A DNA stretch of 64,000 bases, taken from positions 9,806,711 to 9,870,710 of the forward strand of contig NZ_CP100416.1 of NCBI RefSeq assembly GCF_026017845.1. The letters are read 5' to 3'. The DNA comes from Amycolatopsis mediterranei. Lineage in GTDB: Bacteria > Actinomycetota > Actinomycetes > Mycobacteriales > Pseudonocardiaceae. Under the pieces are notes generated by a model. That model was not told the origin of the DNA and did not search any database. It worked only from the letters and a program-made list of their open reading frames with translations. Position numbers and translations under genes: made by a program. Shown piece by piece: positions 47,782 through 56,651 of this stretch (position 1 is the first letter of the stretch; the number at the start of each line of letters is the position of its first letter).

Positions 47782-49287
47782 ATGAAGATCAACGAGCGCA
47801 CCAACGGGGGCCGGGCGACCAGATGGCCGCTCCTCGAACCGCCCGAACAGACCCAGCGGCCCCGCGCGCACCGTCCGAACCTCCTCAAGCGCCGTCCGTG
47901 GCACGTCCTCGAAGCGCCGACCGGCGAGCTGCCCGCCGTCGACGCCGACGAGGCCATGGGGCCGCAGCTGCCCGACGAGGCCACCGTCAACTTCGTGCTC
48001 GACCTCTCCCTGCGCATCGGCGAGGTCCAGATGGCCAGCGGCGCGGGCGCGTCGGACGTCACCGCGACCATCATCGCCATCGCCGGGGCGCTCGGGCTGC
48101 CGCACTGCGAGGTCGACGTCATCTTCACGTCGATCACCGTGACCTGCCACCGCGGCACCGACCTGACGCCGATCACCGCGCTGCGCGTCGTGCGGAGCCG
48201 GAGCCTCGACTACACGCGGCTGACCGAGACCGAAAAGCTCGTCCGCAAGATCGTCCGCGGGCACCTGGGTGCCGAGCAGGCGCAGACCGAGCTGGAGCGG
48301 ATCACCTCCGCGCCGCACCCGTACCCGCGCTGGGTCGCGACGCTGTCCTGGGGCGGCGTCGCCGCGTTCGTCACCATCCTGCTCGGCGGCGGGTTCGACA
48401 TCGCGCTCGTCGCCTTCGTCATCAGCGGCGTCATCGACCGGGTCGGCCGGGTCGTGAACCGCTACGGGCTGCCGTTCTTCTTCCAGCAGGTGGTCGGCGG
48501 CCTGGTCGCGACGCTGTCGGCCATGGTCATCGTGAGCAGCAACGTCCTGACCACCGACAAGCCGACGCTGGTCGTCGCCGCGGCGGTCACCGTGCTGCTG
48601 TCCGGGTTGTCCACCGTCTCGGCCGTGCAGGACGCCATCACCGGCTACAACGTCACCGCCGCCGGCCGCACCATGGAAACCGCGCTGATGTCGGCCGGCC
48701 TGATCGCCGGGGTCGTGCTCGCGCTGCGGATCGCCGTCATGCTCGGCCTCCCGCGCACCCCGCTGCCCGAGGTCACCGGGTCGACGCCGCAGCAGCTGCC
48801 GCTCGTGGTGCTCGGCGGGGCCGGCGCCGCCGCGTGCTTCGCGCTCGCGAGCTACGCCAAGATGCGCGCCATGCTGGTCGCGGCGGCCGCGGGCGGCATC
48901 GGCGCCGCCGTCTACGGCGCCCTCATGCTGGCCCGGCTGGACGGCGTCAGCTCGTCGGCGGTGGCCGCGACGCTGGTCGGGTTCTGCGGTGGCGTGCTCG
49001 CACGACGACTCGGCGTCACCCCCCTCGTGGTGGCCGTGTCCGGGATCACTCCGCTGCTTCCGGGCCTGTCCACCTACCGTGGTCTGTACCAGATCGGGGT
49101 CGAGCCGAGCGGCGACATCTCGACGCTCATGACGGCCGTCGCAATCGGGCTTGCGCTGGCAGCGGGCGTGGTACTCGGGGAGTGGCTGGCCCAGCCGGTG
49201 CGCACCGGACTGGGCCGGCTCGAACGGCGGTTCGCCGGACCACGCATGGCTGGTCCGCTCGAACCGACCGAACGGAGCTTGGAGTAA
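47782..49287 (+). CDS. thrE: threonine/serine exporter ThrE
   Basis: 501 residues. A soluble N-terminal domain (about 60-175: ATVNFVLDLSLRIGEVQMASGAGASDV, read in parts; CEVDVIFTSITVTCHRG) is followed by about ten membrane segments. This ThrE plus ThrE_2 fusion is as in Corynebacterium ThrE, which exports threonine and serine by proton antiport. A second motif SGITPLLPGLSTYRGLYQ near 430 belongs to the C-terminal half. ATG at 47782 with GAGGAGG. Ends 82 bp before OtsA. Confidence 0.9.
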   Translation: MKINERTNGGRATRWPLLEPPEQTQRPRAHRPNLLKRRPWHVLEAPTGELPAVDADEAMGPQLPDEATVNFVLDLSLRIGEVQMASGAGASDVTATIIAIAGALGLPHCEVDVIFTSITVTCHRGTDLTPITALRVVRSRSLDYTRLTETEKLVRKIVRGHLGAEQAQTELERITSAPHPYPRWVATLSWGGVAAFVTILLGGGFDIALVAFVISGVIDRVGRVVNRYGLPFFFQQVVGGLVATLSAMVIVSSNVLTTDKPTLVVAAAVTVLLSGLSTVSAVQDAITGYNVTAAGRTMETALMSAGLIAGVVLALRIAVMLGLPRTPLPEVTGSTPQQLPLVVLGGAGAAACFALASYAKMRAMLVAAAAGGIGAAVYGALMLARLDGVSSSAVAATLVGFCGGVLARRLGVTPLVVAVSGITPLLPGLSTYRGLYQIGVEPSGDISTLMTAVAIGLALAAGVVLGEWLAQPVRTGLGRLERRFAGPRMAGPLEPTERSLE

Positions 49288-49368
49288 TACCGCGGTCACC
49301 GAATGTTCATCGCTCACGCGATAGGGTTTCACTCTGGGGCCGCGACCCAGACGCGAGGAGCAGGCGAC

Positions 49369-50811
49369 GTGAGTGACCAGAAGGAGAACTCGAACCAGGC
49401 CGATTTCGTCGTGGTGGCGAACCGGCTACCGGTGGACCTCGAACGCACCTCCGAGGGCGAACGCCGGTGGACGGCCAGCCCGGGCGGGCTGGTGTCGGCG
49501 CTGGAGCCGTTCCTGCGGTCGAGGAAGGGCGCCTGGGTGGGCTGGCCGGGCGTGCCCGACGTCGACGTCGAGGAATTCGACGACGACGGCCTGGTGCTGC
49601 ATCCGGTTTCGTTGAGCGCCGACGAAGTCCGCGACTACTACGAAGGTTTCTCCAACGCGACGCTCTGGCCGCTCTACCACGACGTCGTCGAGCGCCCGGT
49701 GTTCGACCGCGCGTGGTGGAACAGCTACGTCAAGGTGAACCGCCGGTTCGCCCAGGCCAGCGCCGAGGTCGCCGCCCCGGGCGCGACCGTGTGGATCCAG
49801 GACTACCAGCTCCAGCTGGTGCCGGCCATGCTGCGTGAGCTGAGACCGGACCTGCGCATCGGCTTCTTCCTGCACATCCCGTTCCCGCCGGTCGAGCTGT
49901 TCATGCAGATGCCGTGGCGCGCCGCGATCATCCGCGGCCTCACCGGCGCCGACCTGGTCGGCTTCCACCGCCCCGGCGGGGCGCAGAACTTCCTCTGGCT
50001 GTGCCGCCAGCTGATCGGCCTCGAGTCGACGCGCGGCGCGGTCGGCGTCCGGTCGCGGCCGGGCACCATGCAGGTCGGCGACCGGACCGTGCGGGTCGGC
50101 GCCTTCCCCATCTCCATCGACGCCGCCGGCCTCGACAGCCTCGCGCGCACCAAGGGCGTCCAGGAGCGGGCCGCCCAGCTGCGCCGCGACCTCGGCAACC
50201 CCAAGACGGTCATGCTCGGCGTCGACCGGCTCGACTACACCAAGGGCATCGACCTGCGGCTGCAGGCGCTGCACGAGTTGCTGCACGAAGGCCGCCTGCA
50301 GCCGGACGACGTCACGTTCGTCCAGCTCGCCACCCCGAGCCGGGAGCGCGTCGAGCACTACCAGCGGATGCGCGGCGAGATCGAGCAGATGGTCGGCCGG
50401 ATCAACGGCGAGTTCTCCCGCGTCGGCCACCCGGTCGTGCACTACCTGCACCAGTCCGTGGACCGCACCGAGCTGGCCGGCTTCTTCTCCGCTGCCGATG
50501 TCATGGTGGTGACGCCGCTGCGCGACGGCATGAACCTGGTGTGCAAGGAGTACGTCGCCGCGCGGCACGATCTGGGCGGAGCGCTGGTGCTTTCCGAGTT
50601 CGCGGGTGCGGCCGCGGAGCTCTCTAGCGCATTCCTCGTGAACCCCCACGATCTGGACGGGGTGAAGGACGCACTAGTGGCTGCCATTACGCTCGACCCG
50701 GCAGAGGGCCGTCGCCGGATGCGCGCCATGCGTCGCCAGGTCCTCACGCACGATGTCGATCGTTGGGCGCGCTCGTTCCTGCAAGCGTTGGGTGCCGAAG
50801 GAGTCGACTGA
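49369..50811 (+). CDS. otsA: trehalose-6-phosphate synthase
   Basis: 480 residues, GT20 family at the normal length. VVVANRLPV (about 14-22), VWIQDYQLQLVPAMLR, FFLHIPFPPVELF, GADLVGFH, GVDRLDYTKGI (phosphate/UDP site) and PLRDGMNLVCKEYV are all present. Makes trehalose 6-phosphate from a nucleoside-diphosphate glucose and glucose 6-phosphate. GTG at 49369 after GAGGAGCAGG. Directly followed by the phosphatase-trehalase fusion gene. Confidence 0.96.
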   Translation: MSDQKENSNQADFVVVANRLPVDLERTSEGERRWTASPGGLVSALEPFLRSRKGAWVGWPGVPDVDVEEFDDDGLVLHPVSLSADEVRDYYEGFSNATLWPLYHDVVERPVFDRAWWNSYVKVNRRFAQASAEVAAPGATVWIQDYQLQLVPAMLRELRPDLRIGFFLHIPFPPVELFMQMPWRAAIIRGLTGADLVGFHRPGGAQNFLWLCRQLIGLESTRGAVGVRSRPGTMQVGDRTVRVGAFPISIDAAGLDSLARTKGVQERAAQLRRDLGNPKTVMLGVDRLDYTKGIDLRLQALHELLHEGRLQPDDVTFVQLATPSRERVEHYQRMRGEIEQMVGRINGEFSRVGHPVVHYLHQSVDRTELAGFFSAADVMVVTPLRDGMNLVCKEYVAARHDLGGALVLSEFAGAAAELSSAFLVNPHDLDGVKDALVAAITLDPAEGRRRMRAMRRQVLTHDVDRWARSFLQALGAEGVD

Positions 50812-50845
50812 CAGTCCGCACCCATGCACGAGCTCCTGAGGAGGA

Positions 50846-53380
50846 GTGTTGACTGCCGAGGCCCTGCCCGCCGAGCTACGGCGTGCGATCGTCCAGATCG
50901 CCCGTACTCCGCGTCTGCTGGTCGCCTGCGATTACGACGGCACGCTGGCACCCATCACGCTCAACCCGGACGAGGCACGCCCGTTGCCCGAGTCCGTCGG
51001 GGCCCTCAGATCGCTCGCCGGTCTGCACGAGACCACCACGGCGGTCATCTCCGGCCGCGCCCTGCGCGACCTGGCCACGCTCTCCCGGCTGCCGGCCGAG
51101 GTGAACCTCGTCGGCAGCCACGGCTCGGAGTTCGACATCGGCTTCATCCACGCCCTCGACGACAAGGCGCGGGAGCTGCACCGGCGGCTGGAGGCCGAGC
51201 TCGAACAACTCGTGCTGGACGTCCCGGGCGTGTCGCTGGAGGTCAAGCCGGCGAGCATCGCGGTGCACGTCCGCCGCGCCGAGCACGAAGCGGGCCGCCG
51301 CGTGCTCGCCGACGTCCACTCCGGCCCTTCCACGTGGGAGGGCGTGTCGACCACCGACGGCAAGGAGGTGGTCGAGCTGGCGGTCGTCCAAACGGACAAA
51401 GGCCGCGCACTGGACATCCTCCGCCACCAGGTCGGCGCCACCGCCGGGATCTTCCTCGGCGACGACGTCACCGACGAGAAGGCCTTCGCCCGCCTGTCCG
51501 GCCCGGACCTGGGCATCAAGGTCGGCGACGGCGAGACCCTCGCCGCGTTCCGCGTGCCCGACACCGTCGACGTCGCATTGGTGCTCGGCTTCCTCCTCGA
51601 GGAGCGCCGCAACTGGCTGTACGGCGAGTCGGCCCCGCCGATCGAGCGGCTGTCGATGCTGGCCAACGAGCGCTCGGTCGCGCTGCTGACGCCGGACGCC
51701 AAGCTGACCTGGCTGTGCCACCCCGGGCCGGACGCGCCCGCGGTGTTCGCCGACCTGCTCGGCGGCGAGGGGGCCGGCCACTTCTCCATCAAGCCGCACC
51801 GCAACGGCCTCCCGCTCGGCCAGCGCTACCTGCCGAACACGATGACGGTCGAGACGCGCTGGTCGCGCCTGCTCGTCACCGACTACCTCGAGCCGGAGAG
51901 CGCGCCACACCGGACCGACCTCGTGCGGGTGATCTCCGGCGAAGCGGTGGCGAGCGTCAAGTTCGCGCCGCGGCCCGAGTTCGGCGGCGTGCCGGTGAAG
52001 CTGGACGTCACCGACGGCGGCGTGCGGGTGCTCGGCACGTCGGAGCCGTTCGTGCTGTATTCGCCGGGCGTCGAGTGGACCATCACCTCCGACGGCCTGC
52101 ACGACACCGCGTCCGCACTGGTGCAGCCGACGCCGACCCGGCCGGTCGTGCTGGAGCTGCGCTGCGGCACCACGGACCTCGGCCCGCACGAACTGTCCGA
52201 AGTGGAACGCCGGGACCGCGCGGGCCGCTACTGGAGCGAGTGGACCTCGAAGCTGCAGCTGCCCAAGGTGCAGACCGACCTGGTGCTGCGCTCCGCGCTG
52301 ACGCTGCGCGGCCTGGTCAACACCGACACCGGCGGCGTGCTGGCGGCGGCGACGTCGTCGCTGCCGGAGGAGATCGGCGGCGTCCGCAACTGGGACTACC
52401 GCTACTGCTGGATCCGTGACGCGGCGATGACCGTGCGGGAGCTCGTGCACCTGGGCTCGGTCGAGGAGGCCGAGGGCTACCTGCGGTGGCTGCACGGCGT
52501 GCTCGCCACCCTGGCCGGCCCGGAGCGGCTGCACCCGCTGTACACCCTGGCCGGCAGCGTCATCGGTGCCGAAGCGGTCATCGAATCGCTGCCCGGGTAC
52601 GCCGGTTCCCGCCCGGTCCGGGTCGGCAACCTGGCGAACCACCAGGTGCAGCTGGACGTCTTCGGCCCGGTCGTCGAGCTCGTGCAGACGCTCGCGACGG
52701 CCCGCCACGAGCTGCGCGACGAGGACTGGCAGATGGTGCGCGCGATGGCGGAAGCCGTGACGCGGCGCTGGAGCGAGCCGGACCACGGGATCTGGGAGGA
52801 GCGGCACGTGCCGCGCCACCGGGTCTACTCGCGGGTCATGTGCTGGGTCACCATCGACCGCGCGATCAAGCTGGGCGAGCAGTACGGCCGGGAGATCCCG
52901 GGCAACTGGCACGGCCTGCGCGAGGAGATCAAGGCCGACGTCCTCACGCACGGCTGGAACGACGAGGTCCAGGCCTTCACCACGGCCTACGACGGCACGG
53001 ACCTCGACGCGGCCTCGCTGTTCGTCGGGCTCACCGGGCTGATCGACCCGGCCGACGAGCGCTTCCAGCAGACGGTGACCGCGATCGAGGCGGAGCTGCG
53101 CAGTGGGTCCACTGTGTACCGTTACCGCCGCGACGACGGCCTGCCGGGCGGCGAGGGCGGCTTCCACATCTGCGCGGCGTGGCTGATCGAGGCGTACCTG
53201 CTCACCGGGCGGCGCACCGAGGCGCAGGAGCTGTTCGACCAGATCGTCGCGGCGGCCGGCCCGACCGGCCTGCTGCCGGAGCAGTACGACCCGATCGCGG
53301 AACGGTCGCTGGGCAATCACCCGCAGGCCTATTCCCACATCGGGCTCATCCGGTGCGCCAACTTGCTGGCCGCGAGTTAG
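50846..53380 (+). CDS. otsB: trehalose-phosphatase fused to GH15 trehalase-like domain
   Basis: 844 residues, two enzymes in one chain. Residues about 1-255 are an OtsB HAD phosphatase: DYDGTLAPI (Asp29 and Asp31), VISGRALRDL, GDDVTDEKAF. Residues about 265-844 are a GH15 glycoside hydrolase of the actinobacterial trehalase/glucoamylase type: NWDYRYCWIRDAAMTV, HRVYSRVMCWVTIDRAIKLGE, RDDGLPGGEGGFHICAAWLIEAYL. Together with OtsA the locus could both make and hydrolyse trehalose. GTG at 50846 or the next codon TTG; the AGGAGG lies 2-5 nt upstream and favours the TTG. Confidence 0.92.
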   Translation: MLTAEALPAELRRAIVQIARTPRLLVACDYDGTLAPITLNPDEARPLPESVGALRSLAGLHETTTAVISGRALRDLATLSRLPAEVNLVGSHGSEFDIGFIHALDDKARELHRRLEAELEQLVLDVPGVSLEVKPASIAVHVRRAEHEAGRRVLADVHSGPSTWEGVSTTDGKEVVELAVVQTDKGRALDILRHQVGATAGIFLGDDVTDEKAFARLSGPDLGIKVGDGETLAAFRVPDTVDVALVLGFLLEERRNWLYGESAPPIERLSMLANERSVALLTPDAKLTWLCHPGPDAPAVFADLLGGEGAGHFSIKPHRNGLPLGQRYLPNTMTVETRWSRLLVTDYLEPESAPHRTDLVRVISGEAVASVKFAPRPEFGGVPVKLDVTDGGVRVLGTSEPFVLYSPGVEWTITSDGLHDTASALVQPTPTRPVVLELRCGTTDLGPHELSEVERRDRAGRYWSEWTSKLQLPKVQTDLVLRSALTLRGLVNTDTGGVLAAATSSLPEEIGGVRNWDYRYCWIRDAAMTVRELVHLGSVEEAEGYLRWLHGVLATLAGPERLHPLYTLAGSVIGAEAVIESLPGYAGSRPVRVGNLANHQVQLDVFGPVVELVQTLATARHELRDEDWQMVRAMAEAVTRRWSEPDHGIWEERHVPRHRVYSRVMCWVTIDRAIKLGEQYGREIPGNWHGLREEIKADVLTHGWNDEVQAFTTAYDGTDLDAASLFVGLTGLIDPADERFQQTVTAIEAELRSGSTVYRYRRDDGLPGGEGGFHICAAWLIEAYLLTGRRTEAQELFDQIVAAAGPTGLLPEQYDPIAERSLGNHPQAYSHIGLIRCANLLAAS

Positions 53381-53400
53381 CCCTTTCGGTCCGAAAGCCC

Positions 53401-53447
53401 CTGAAGGCCACCATGACGGCACCCAGTGCCCTTATGGTGGCCTTCAG
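53401..53447 (+). terminator. 14-bp-stem hairpin, possible dispersed repeat
   Basis: CTGAAGGCCACCAT (53401-53414) and its exact complement (53434-53447), 19-nt loop, 20 bp after the fusion gene stop. The inner loop repeats GGCACCCAGTGCC as a second small palindrome. The shape resembles repeated intergenic hairpins of actinomycetes; copy number cannot be judged here. Confidence 0.75.
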
Positions 53448-53467
53448 TGCGTTCTGGAGGTGAGCCG

Positions 53468-53995
53468 GTGCAGGGGACGTTCGGCCAGGTCGAGTTCGTG
53501 CCGCTGCCGCCCCGCTTCGCCGACCGGGTGCGCTGGGGGTCGGTGGTCGTCGGCTGCTCGATGATCGCCGGGATGGTGCTGCTGTTCGGGCTGACGACGT
53601 ACCTGCAGGGCATCGTGCACGGCCACGCGTTCCCGGACACGCTGCTCGGCAAGGCCGCTGCGGCGCTGCCGCCGCTGGGCGTGCTGGCGATCGCGGTGCT
53701 GGTGCTGACCTGCCGCCGCTGCCTCCGCGGCGACTACCTCGTGGTGGCCAGCGCCGAAGCGACCCGCAGCGCGCTGCTGTTCACCTACCTCCTGACGCTG
53801 GTGCTGGTCCTCGGCGCCTGCGCGGTGCCGATCGTCTTCCGGGTCTGGCGCGACACCCCGGACCTGCGGGCCGCCGATCTGCTGACGACGTTCTCGACGC
53901 TCGCCTTCGCCACCGTGGGGTTCCTGGCCGGGATCCTGTACGTGCGGCCGTCCGTGCGGACGCTCAGGAAGTACAGCGACCACCCGATCTGGTAA
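53468..53995 (+). CDS. four-TM membrane protein of unknown function
   Basis: 175 residues. Four hydrophobic segments: about 26-48, 62-82, 103-125 and 140-158. The N-terminus VQGTFGQVEFVPLPPRFADR is cytoplasmic-looking and conserved-like. No family recognised. GTG at 53468 after GGAGGTGAGCC. Confidence 0.65.
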   Translation: MQGTFGQVEFVPLPPRFADRVRWGSVVVGCSMIAGMVLLFGLTTYLQGIVHGHAFPDTLLGKAAAALPPLGVLAIAVLVLTCRRCLRGDYLVVASAEATRSALLFTYLLTLVLVLGACAVPIVFRVWRDTPDLRAADLLTTFSTLAFATVGFLAGILYVRPSVRTLRKYSDHPIW

Positions 53996-54033
53996 GTCCA
54001 CTGTAGACACAGACCGCGGTGGCAGCGCTCTGC

Positions 54034-54073
54034 GCAAAGCTACAAAGATTTCTTTGCACAATCTTCTTTGCAC
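54034..54073 (+). promoter_or_regulatory. operator-like repeats before ArsR-type gene
   Basis: Two identical TTCTTTGCAC repeats (54050-54059, 54064-54073) at 14-bp spacing. The first also pairs as GCAAAG (54034-54039) / CTTTGC (54052-54057). This AT-rich island ends 15 bp before the regulator ATG, so it is probably the promoter and autoregulatory site. Confidence 0.6.
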
Positions 54074-54088
54074 GGCTACGGTGGAGTC

Positions 54089-54661
54089 ATGACCAGCGCT
54101 CCACCACCGGAAGAGCTCGACCCGGACGCTCTCAAGGCCGTCACCCACCCGCTGCGCCGCCGGATCCTCGGCGTGTTGTCGGCCGGCCCGGCGACAGCCA
54201 CGAAACTCGCACAGGCCCTGGGCGAGAACACCGGCGCGACCAGCTACCACCTGCGGGAGCTGGCCCGCTTCAGGTTCGTCGAGGACGTCCCGGAGCTCGC
54301 GCGGGGCAAGGAACGGTGGTGGCGGACGCGGCCGCGGGACATCCGCTGGCCGCGCCGCAGTGAGCAGAGCGCCGAATCCCGGATGCTGTTCGACGACATG
54401 CAGCGGCAGGGGTTCGAGGACGACCTCGAAAAGCTCAACCGGTTCGCGGAAGAGCGTGAGGAGCTGCCCGGCGGCTGGCCGGACGCACTGCTCTTCGCGC
54501 GCGGTGCCACGTGGCTCACCGAAGAGGAGCTGCAGCAGCTCTGGCAGGACTACATGGAGCTGTTCCGCCGGTACTGGCGAACCGAAGGCGACCGGTCACC
54601 GGAAGCGCGGCGCGTGCTCGTGCGCTGGCTCGCGTTCCCGGATCCAGGGGAAATGACATGA
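54089..54661 (+). CDS. ArsR-type helix-turn-helix regulator
   Basis: 190 residues. The winged HTH (about 14-75) reads LKAVTHPLRRRILGVLSAG, ATKLAQALGENTGATSYHLREL; no ArsR metal-binding Cys. The C-terminal half (about 95-190) is acidic and helical. This HTH_20-type arrangement is common in actinomycetes, and its signal is unknown. The TGA is 16 bp before the alpha/beta hydrolase gene, its likely target. Confidence 0.85.
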   Translation: MTSAPPPEELDPDALKAVTHPLRRRILGVLSAGPATATKLAQALGENTGATSYHLRELARFRFVEDVPELARGKERWWRTRPRDIRWPRRSEQSAESRMLFDDMQRQGFEDDLEKLNRFAEEREELPGGWPDALLFARGATWLTEEELQQLWQDYMELFRRYWRTEGDRSPEARRVLVRWLAFPDPGEMT

Positions 54662-54677
54662 CACCAGGGGGTTTTCC

Positions 54678-55979
54678 ATGCGAAGAGGGGTTCTGCCGGC
54701 CGGGGTGATCCTGGCGGTCACGGCGTTGGCGCCACCGGCATCGGCGGCCGACGTGACCAACGACGACGTGACGTTCACCAACGGCGGGGTGACCTTGCAC
54801 GGCACCGTCGTCGCACCACCCGGCGGAACGAAACTGCCGGGGCTGGTGATGATCCACGGCTCGGGGGCACACAGCCGTGACGACTACCGCGACCAGGCGG
54901 AAGCCTTTGCGCGGCAAGGCATCGCGACGCTCATCTACGACAAGCGCACCGAGGGCTATTCGCAGTTCGAGCGCTCGTACTCGACTCTCGCGGACGACGC
55001 GCTGGCCGCGGTTTCCGTGCTGCGCAAGCGATCCGACGTCGATCCGGCGCGGGTCGGGGTCTGGGGGTTGAGCGAAGGCGGCTGGGTGGCACCACTGGCG
55101 GCTTCGCGTTCGTCGGACGTCGCCTTCGTCGTGACGCTGGGTGCGAACGGCGTCGAGCCGTCGCGGCAGCAGGCGTGGGCGGTCGAGAACCAGTTCCGGC
55201 GGCTGGGCATGGACGGCTCGCTCGTGCGGATGGCGTCGTCGACGATGTTTCGTCAGCTCGCCGGCGGCGGGGTGTTCCCGGAAGCGCACTACGACCCGGT
55301 GCCGGTGCTGAAGAGCCTGCGGCAGCCGGTGCTCGGGTTGTGGGGCGCGAAGGACGTCCTGACGCCACCGGGCGAAGCGGTCCGGATCTTCCGGGAGTCG
55401 TTGGCGTACCACACGTTGCGGGTCTTCCCGGACGCGCAGCACCAGCTGCGCCGGACCACCGACGGCTTCGACAAGCTGCCGGGGTACGCGCCCGGCTACC
55501 TCGAACTGGTGGGCAGCTGGGTGAACCACCCGCCCGCGGTCTCGAGCGCCGACGCGCCACCCGCGCAGGACCGGCCGAGCACCTCCGTGACGCCGCTCGC
55601 CTGGTACGAGCCGACGTGGCTGCAGCTCGCCGTGCTGGTGTTCCTGCTGGTGGCCTTCGCCTGGTACCCGCTGTTCCAGCGCGGTGCCGGGGCGCGGCCG
55701 GCCCGCTGGCTGTCGGCGACCGGGCTGCTCGCGGTGCTCGGTTTCCTGGTCGTCGACGTGCTGATCCAGCTGTCGATGGGCAAGGGGCTGGGCCCGGTCG
55801 TCGCCGGCCGCCCGCTGCCGTGGCTGGCACTGCAGCTGCTGGCGCTGGGCACGGTGGCCGCCACCATCGCCACGGCGGTGGCCTGGTGGCGCAACCGCGG
55901 TCTCCGGCTGGGCGTCCTCCTGACCGGTGGGGTGGTGTTCGTCCCGTGGGCGATCTACTGGGGTCTGCTGGGCGTCTAG
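54678..55979 (+). CDS. exported alpha/beta hydrolase with C-terminal membrane domain
   Basis: 433 residues. Signal peptide about 1-23 (cleavage after PASAA). The hydrolase domain (about 30-285) has MIHGSGAHSRDDYRDQAEAF, nucleophile GVWGLSEGGW (Ser about 133), and the acid and His in LGLWGAKDVLT and FPDAQHQL. Four membrane segments follow (about 315-335, 350-372, 385-405, 415-432). It should act at the outer membrane face. Co-transcribed with the ArsR-type regulator. Confidence 0.8.
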   Translation: MRRGVLPAGVILAVTALAPPASAADVTNDDVTFTNGGVTLHGTVVAPPGGTKLPGLVMIHGSGAHSRDDYRDQAEAFARQGIATLIYDKRTEGYSQFERSYSTLADDALAAVSVLRKRSDVDPARVGVWGLSEGGWVAPLAASRSSDVAFVVTLGANGVEPSRQQAWAVENQFRRLGMDGSLVRMASSTMFRQLAGGGVFPEAHYDPVPVLKSLRQPVLGLWGAKDVLTPPGEAVRIFRESLAYHTLRVFPDAQHQLRRTTDGFDKLPGYAPGYLELVGSWVNHPPAVSSADAPPAQDRPSTSVTPLAWYEPTWLQLAVLVFLLVAFAWYPLFQRGAGARPARWLSATGLLAVLGFLVVDVLIQLSMGKGLGPVVAGRPLPWLALQLLALGTVAATIATAVAWWRNRGLRLGVLLTGGVVFVPWAIYWGLLGV

Positions 55980-56057
55980 GCGCAGTAGGCCCCGGGCGGA
56001 TCACGACGAAAGCAGGTTCGCCGTGAACGCTGTGGGAGCCTGCGGGCAACTGGGGGC

Positions 56058-56651
56058 ATGCAGGTGATCCACGAGGGCTCGGAGCTCCGGGAGCCCGACC
56101 GCCCGGACCTGGGCGGACCCGAGCCGGGGCCGGCGTTCGGGCGGCTGTTCGACGCCCATGCCGGGCAGCTGCGGCGGTACCTCGCTCGCCGCGTCGGGGC
56201 GGAACCGGCGAACGATCTCGTGGCCGAGACGTTCCTGGTCGCGTTGCGGCGGCGCGAGACCTACCGGCCGGAGCTGGGCACCGCGCGGTCGTGGCTCTAC
56301 GGCATCGCCACCAACCTGCTGCGCCACCACGTGCGGTCCGAACTGCGCGGCCTGCAGGCCACCGCCCGGCTCGCCCGGACCGGCGAAGTCAGTCACGCGA
56401 ACCACGACGGCCGCGTCGCCGAGCAGGTCGACGCCCAGGTGCGGGCCGCGCAGCTGGCCGGCGCGCTGGCCCGGCTCAGCCCGGCCGACCGCGACACGCT
56501 GCTGCTCGTGTCGTGGGCCGGGCTGGAGCCGGGCGAGGTCGCCGAGGCCCTCGGCATCCCGCCGGGTACGGTCCGGTCGCGGTTGCACCGGATCAGACGC
56601 TGGCTCAGGACGAACGCCCCGGCTCAAGAGGAGGTGCAGGACCTTGCGTGA
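56058..56651 (+). CDS. ECF RNA polymerase sigma factor
   Basis: 197 residues. Sigma-2: FGRLFDAHAGQLRRYLARRV, NDLVAETFLVALRRRETY, ARSWLYGIATNLLRHHVR (about 27-97). Sigma-4: LARLSPADRDTLLLVSWAGLEPGEVAEALG, PPGTVRSRLHRIRRWL (about 137-186). Paired with a membrane protein whose start overlaps its stop, the usual layout for sigma and partner in this actinobacterial group. Confidence 0.92.
   Translation: MQVIHEGSELREPDRPDLGGPEPGPAFGRLFDAHAGQLRRYLARRVGAEPANDLVAETFLVALRRRETYRPELGTARSWLYGIATNLLRHHVRSELRGLQATARLARTGEVSHANHDGRVAEQVDAQVRAAQLAGALARLSPADRDTLLLVSWAGLEPGEVAEALGIPPGTVRSRLHRIRRWLRTNAPAQEEVQDLA

Noticed and set aside
50876..53422. 848-codon open frame antisense to the phosphatase-trehalase fusion
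   Set aside because: A GC-driven shadow; the sense frame carries full HAD and GH15 motifs, while the antisense translation is compositionally biased with no domain.
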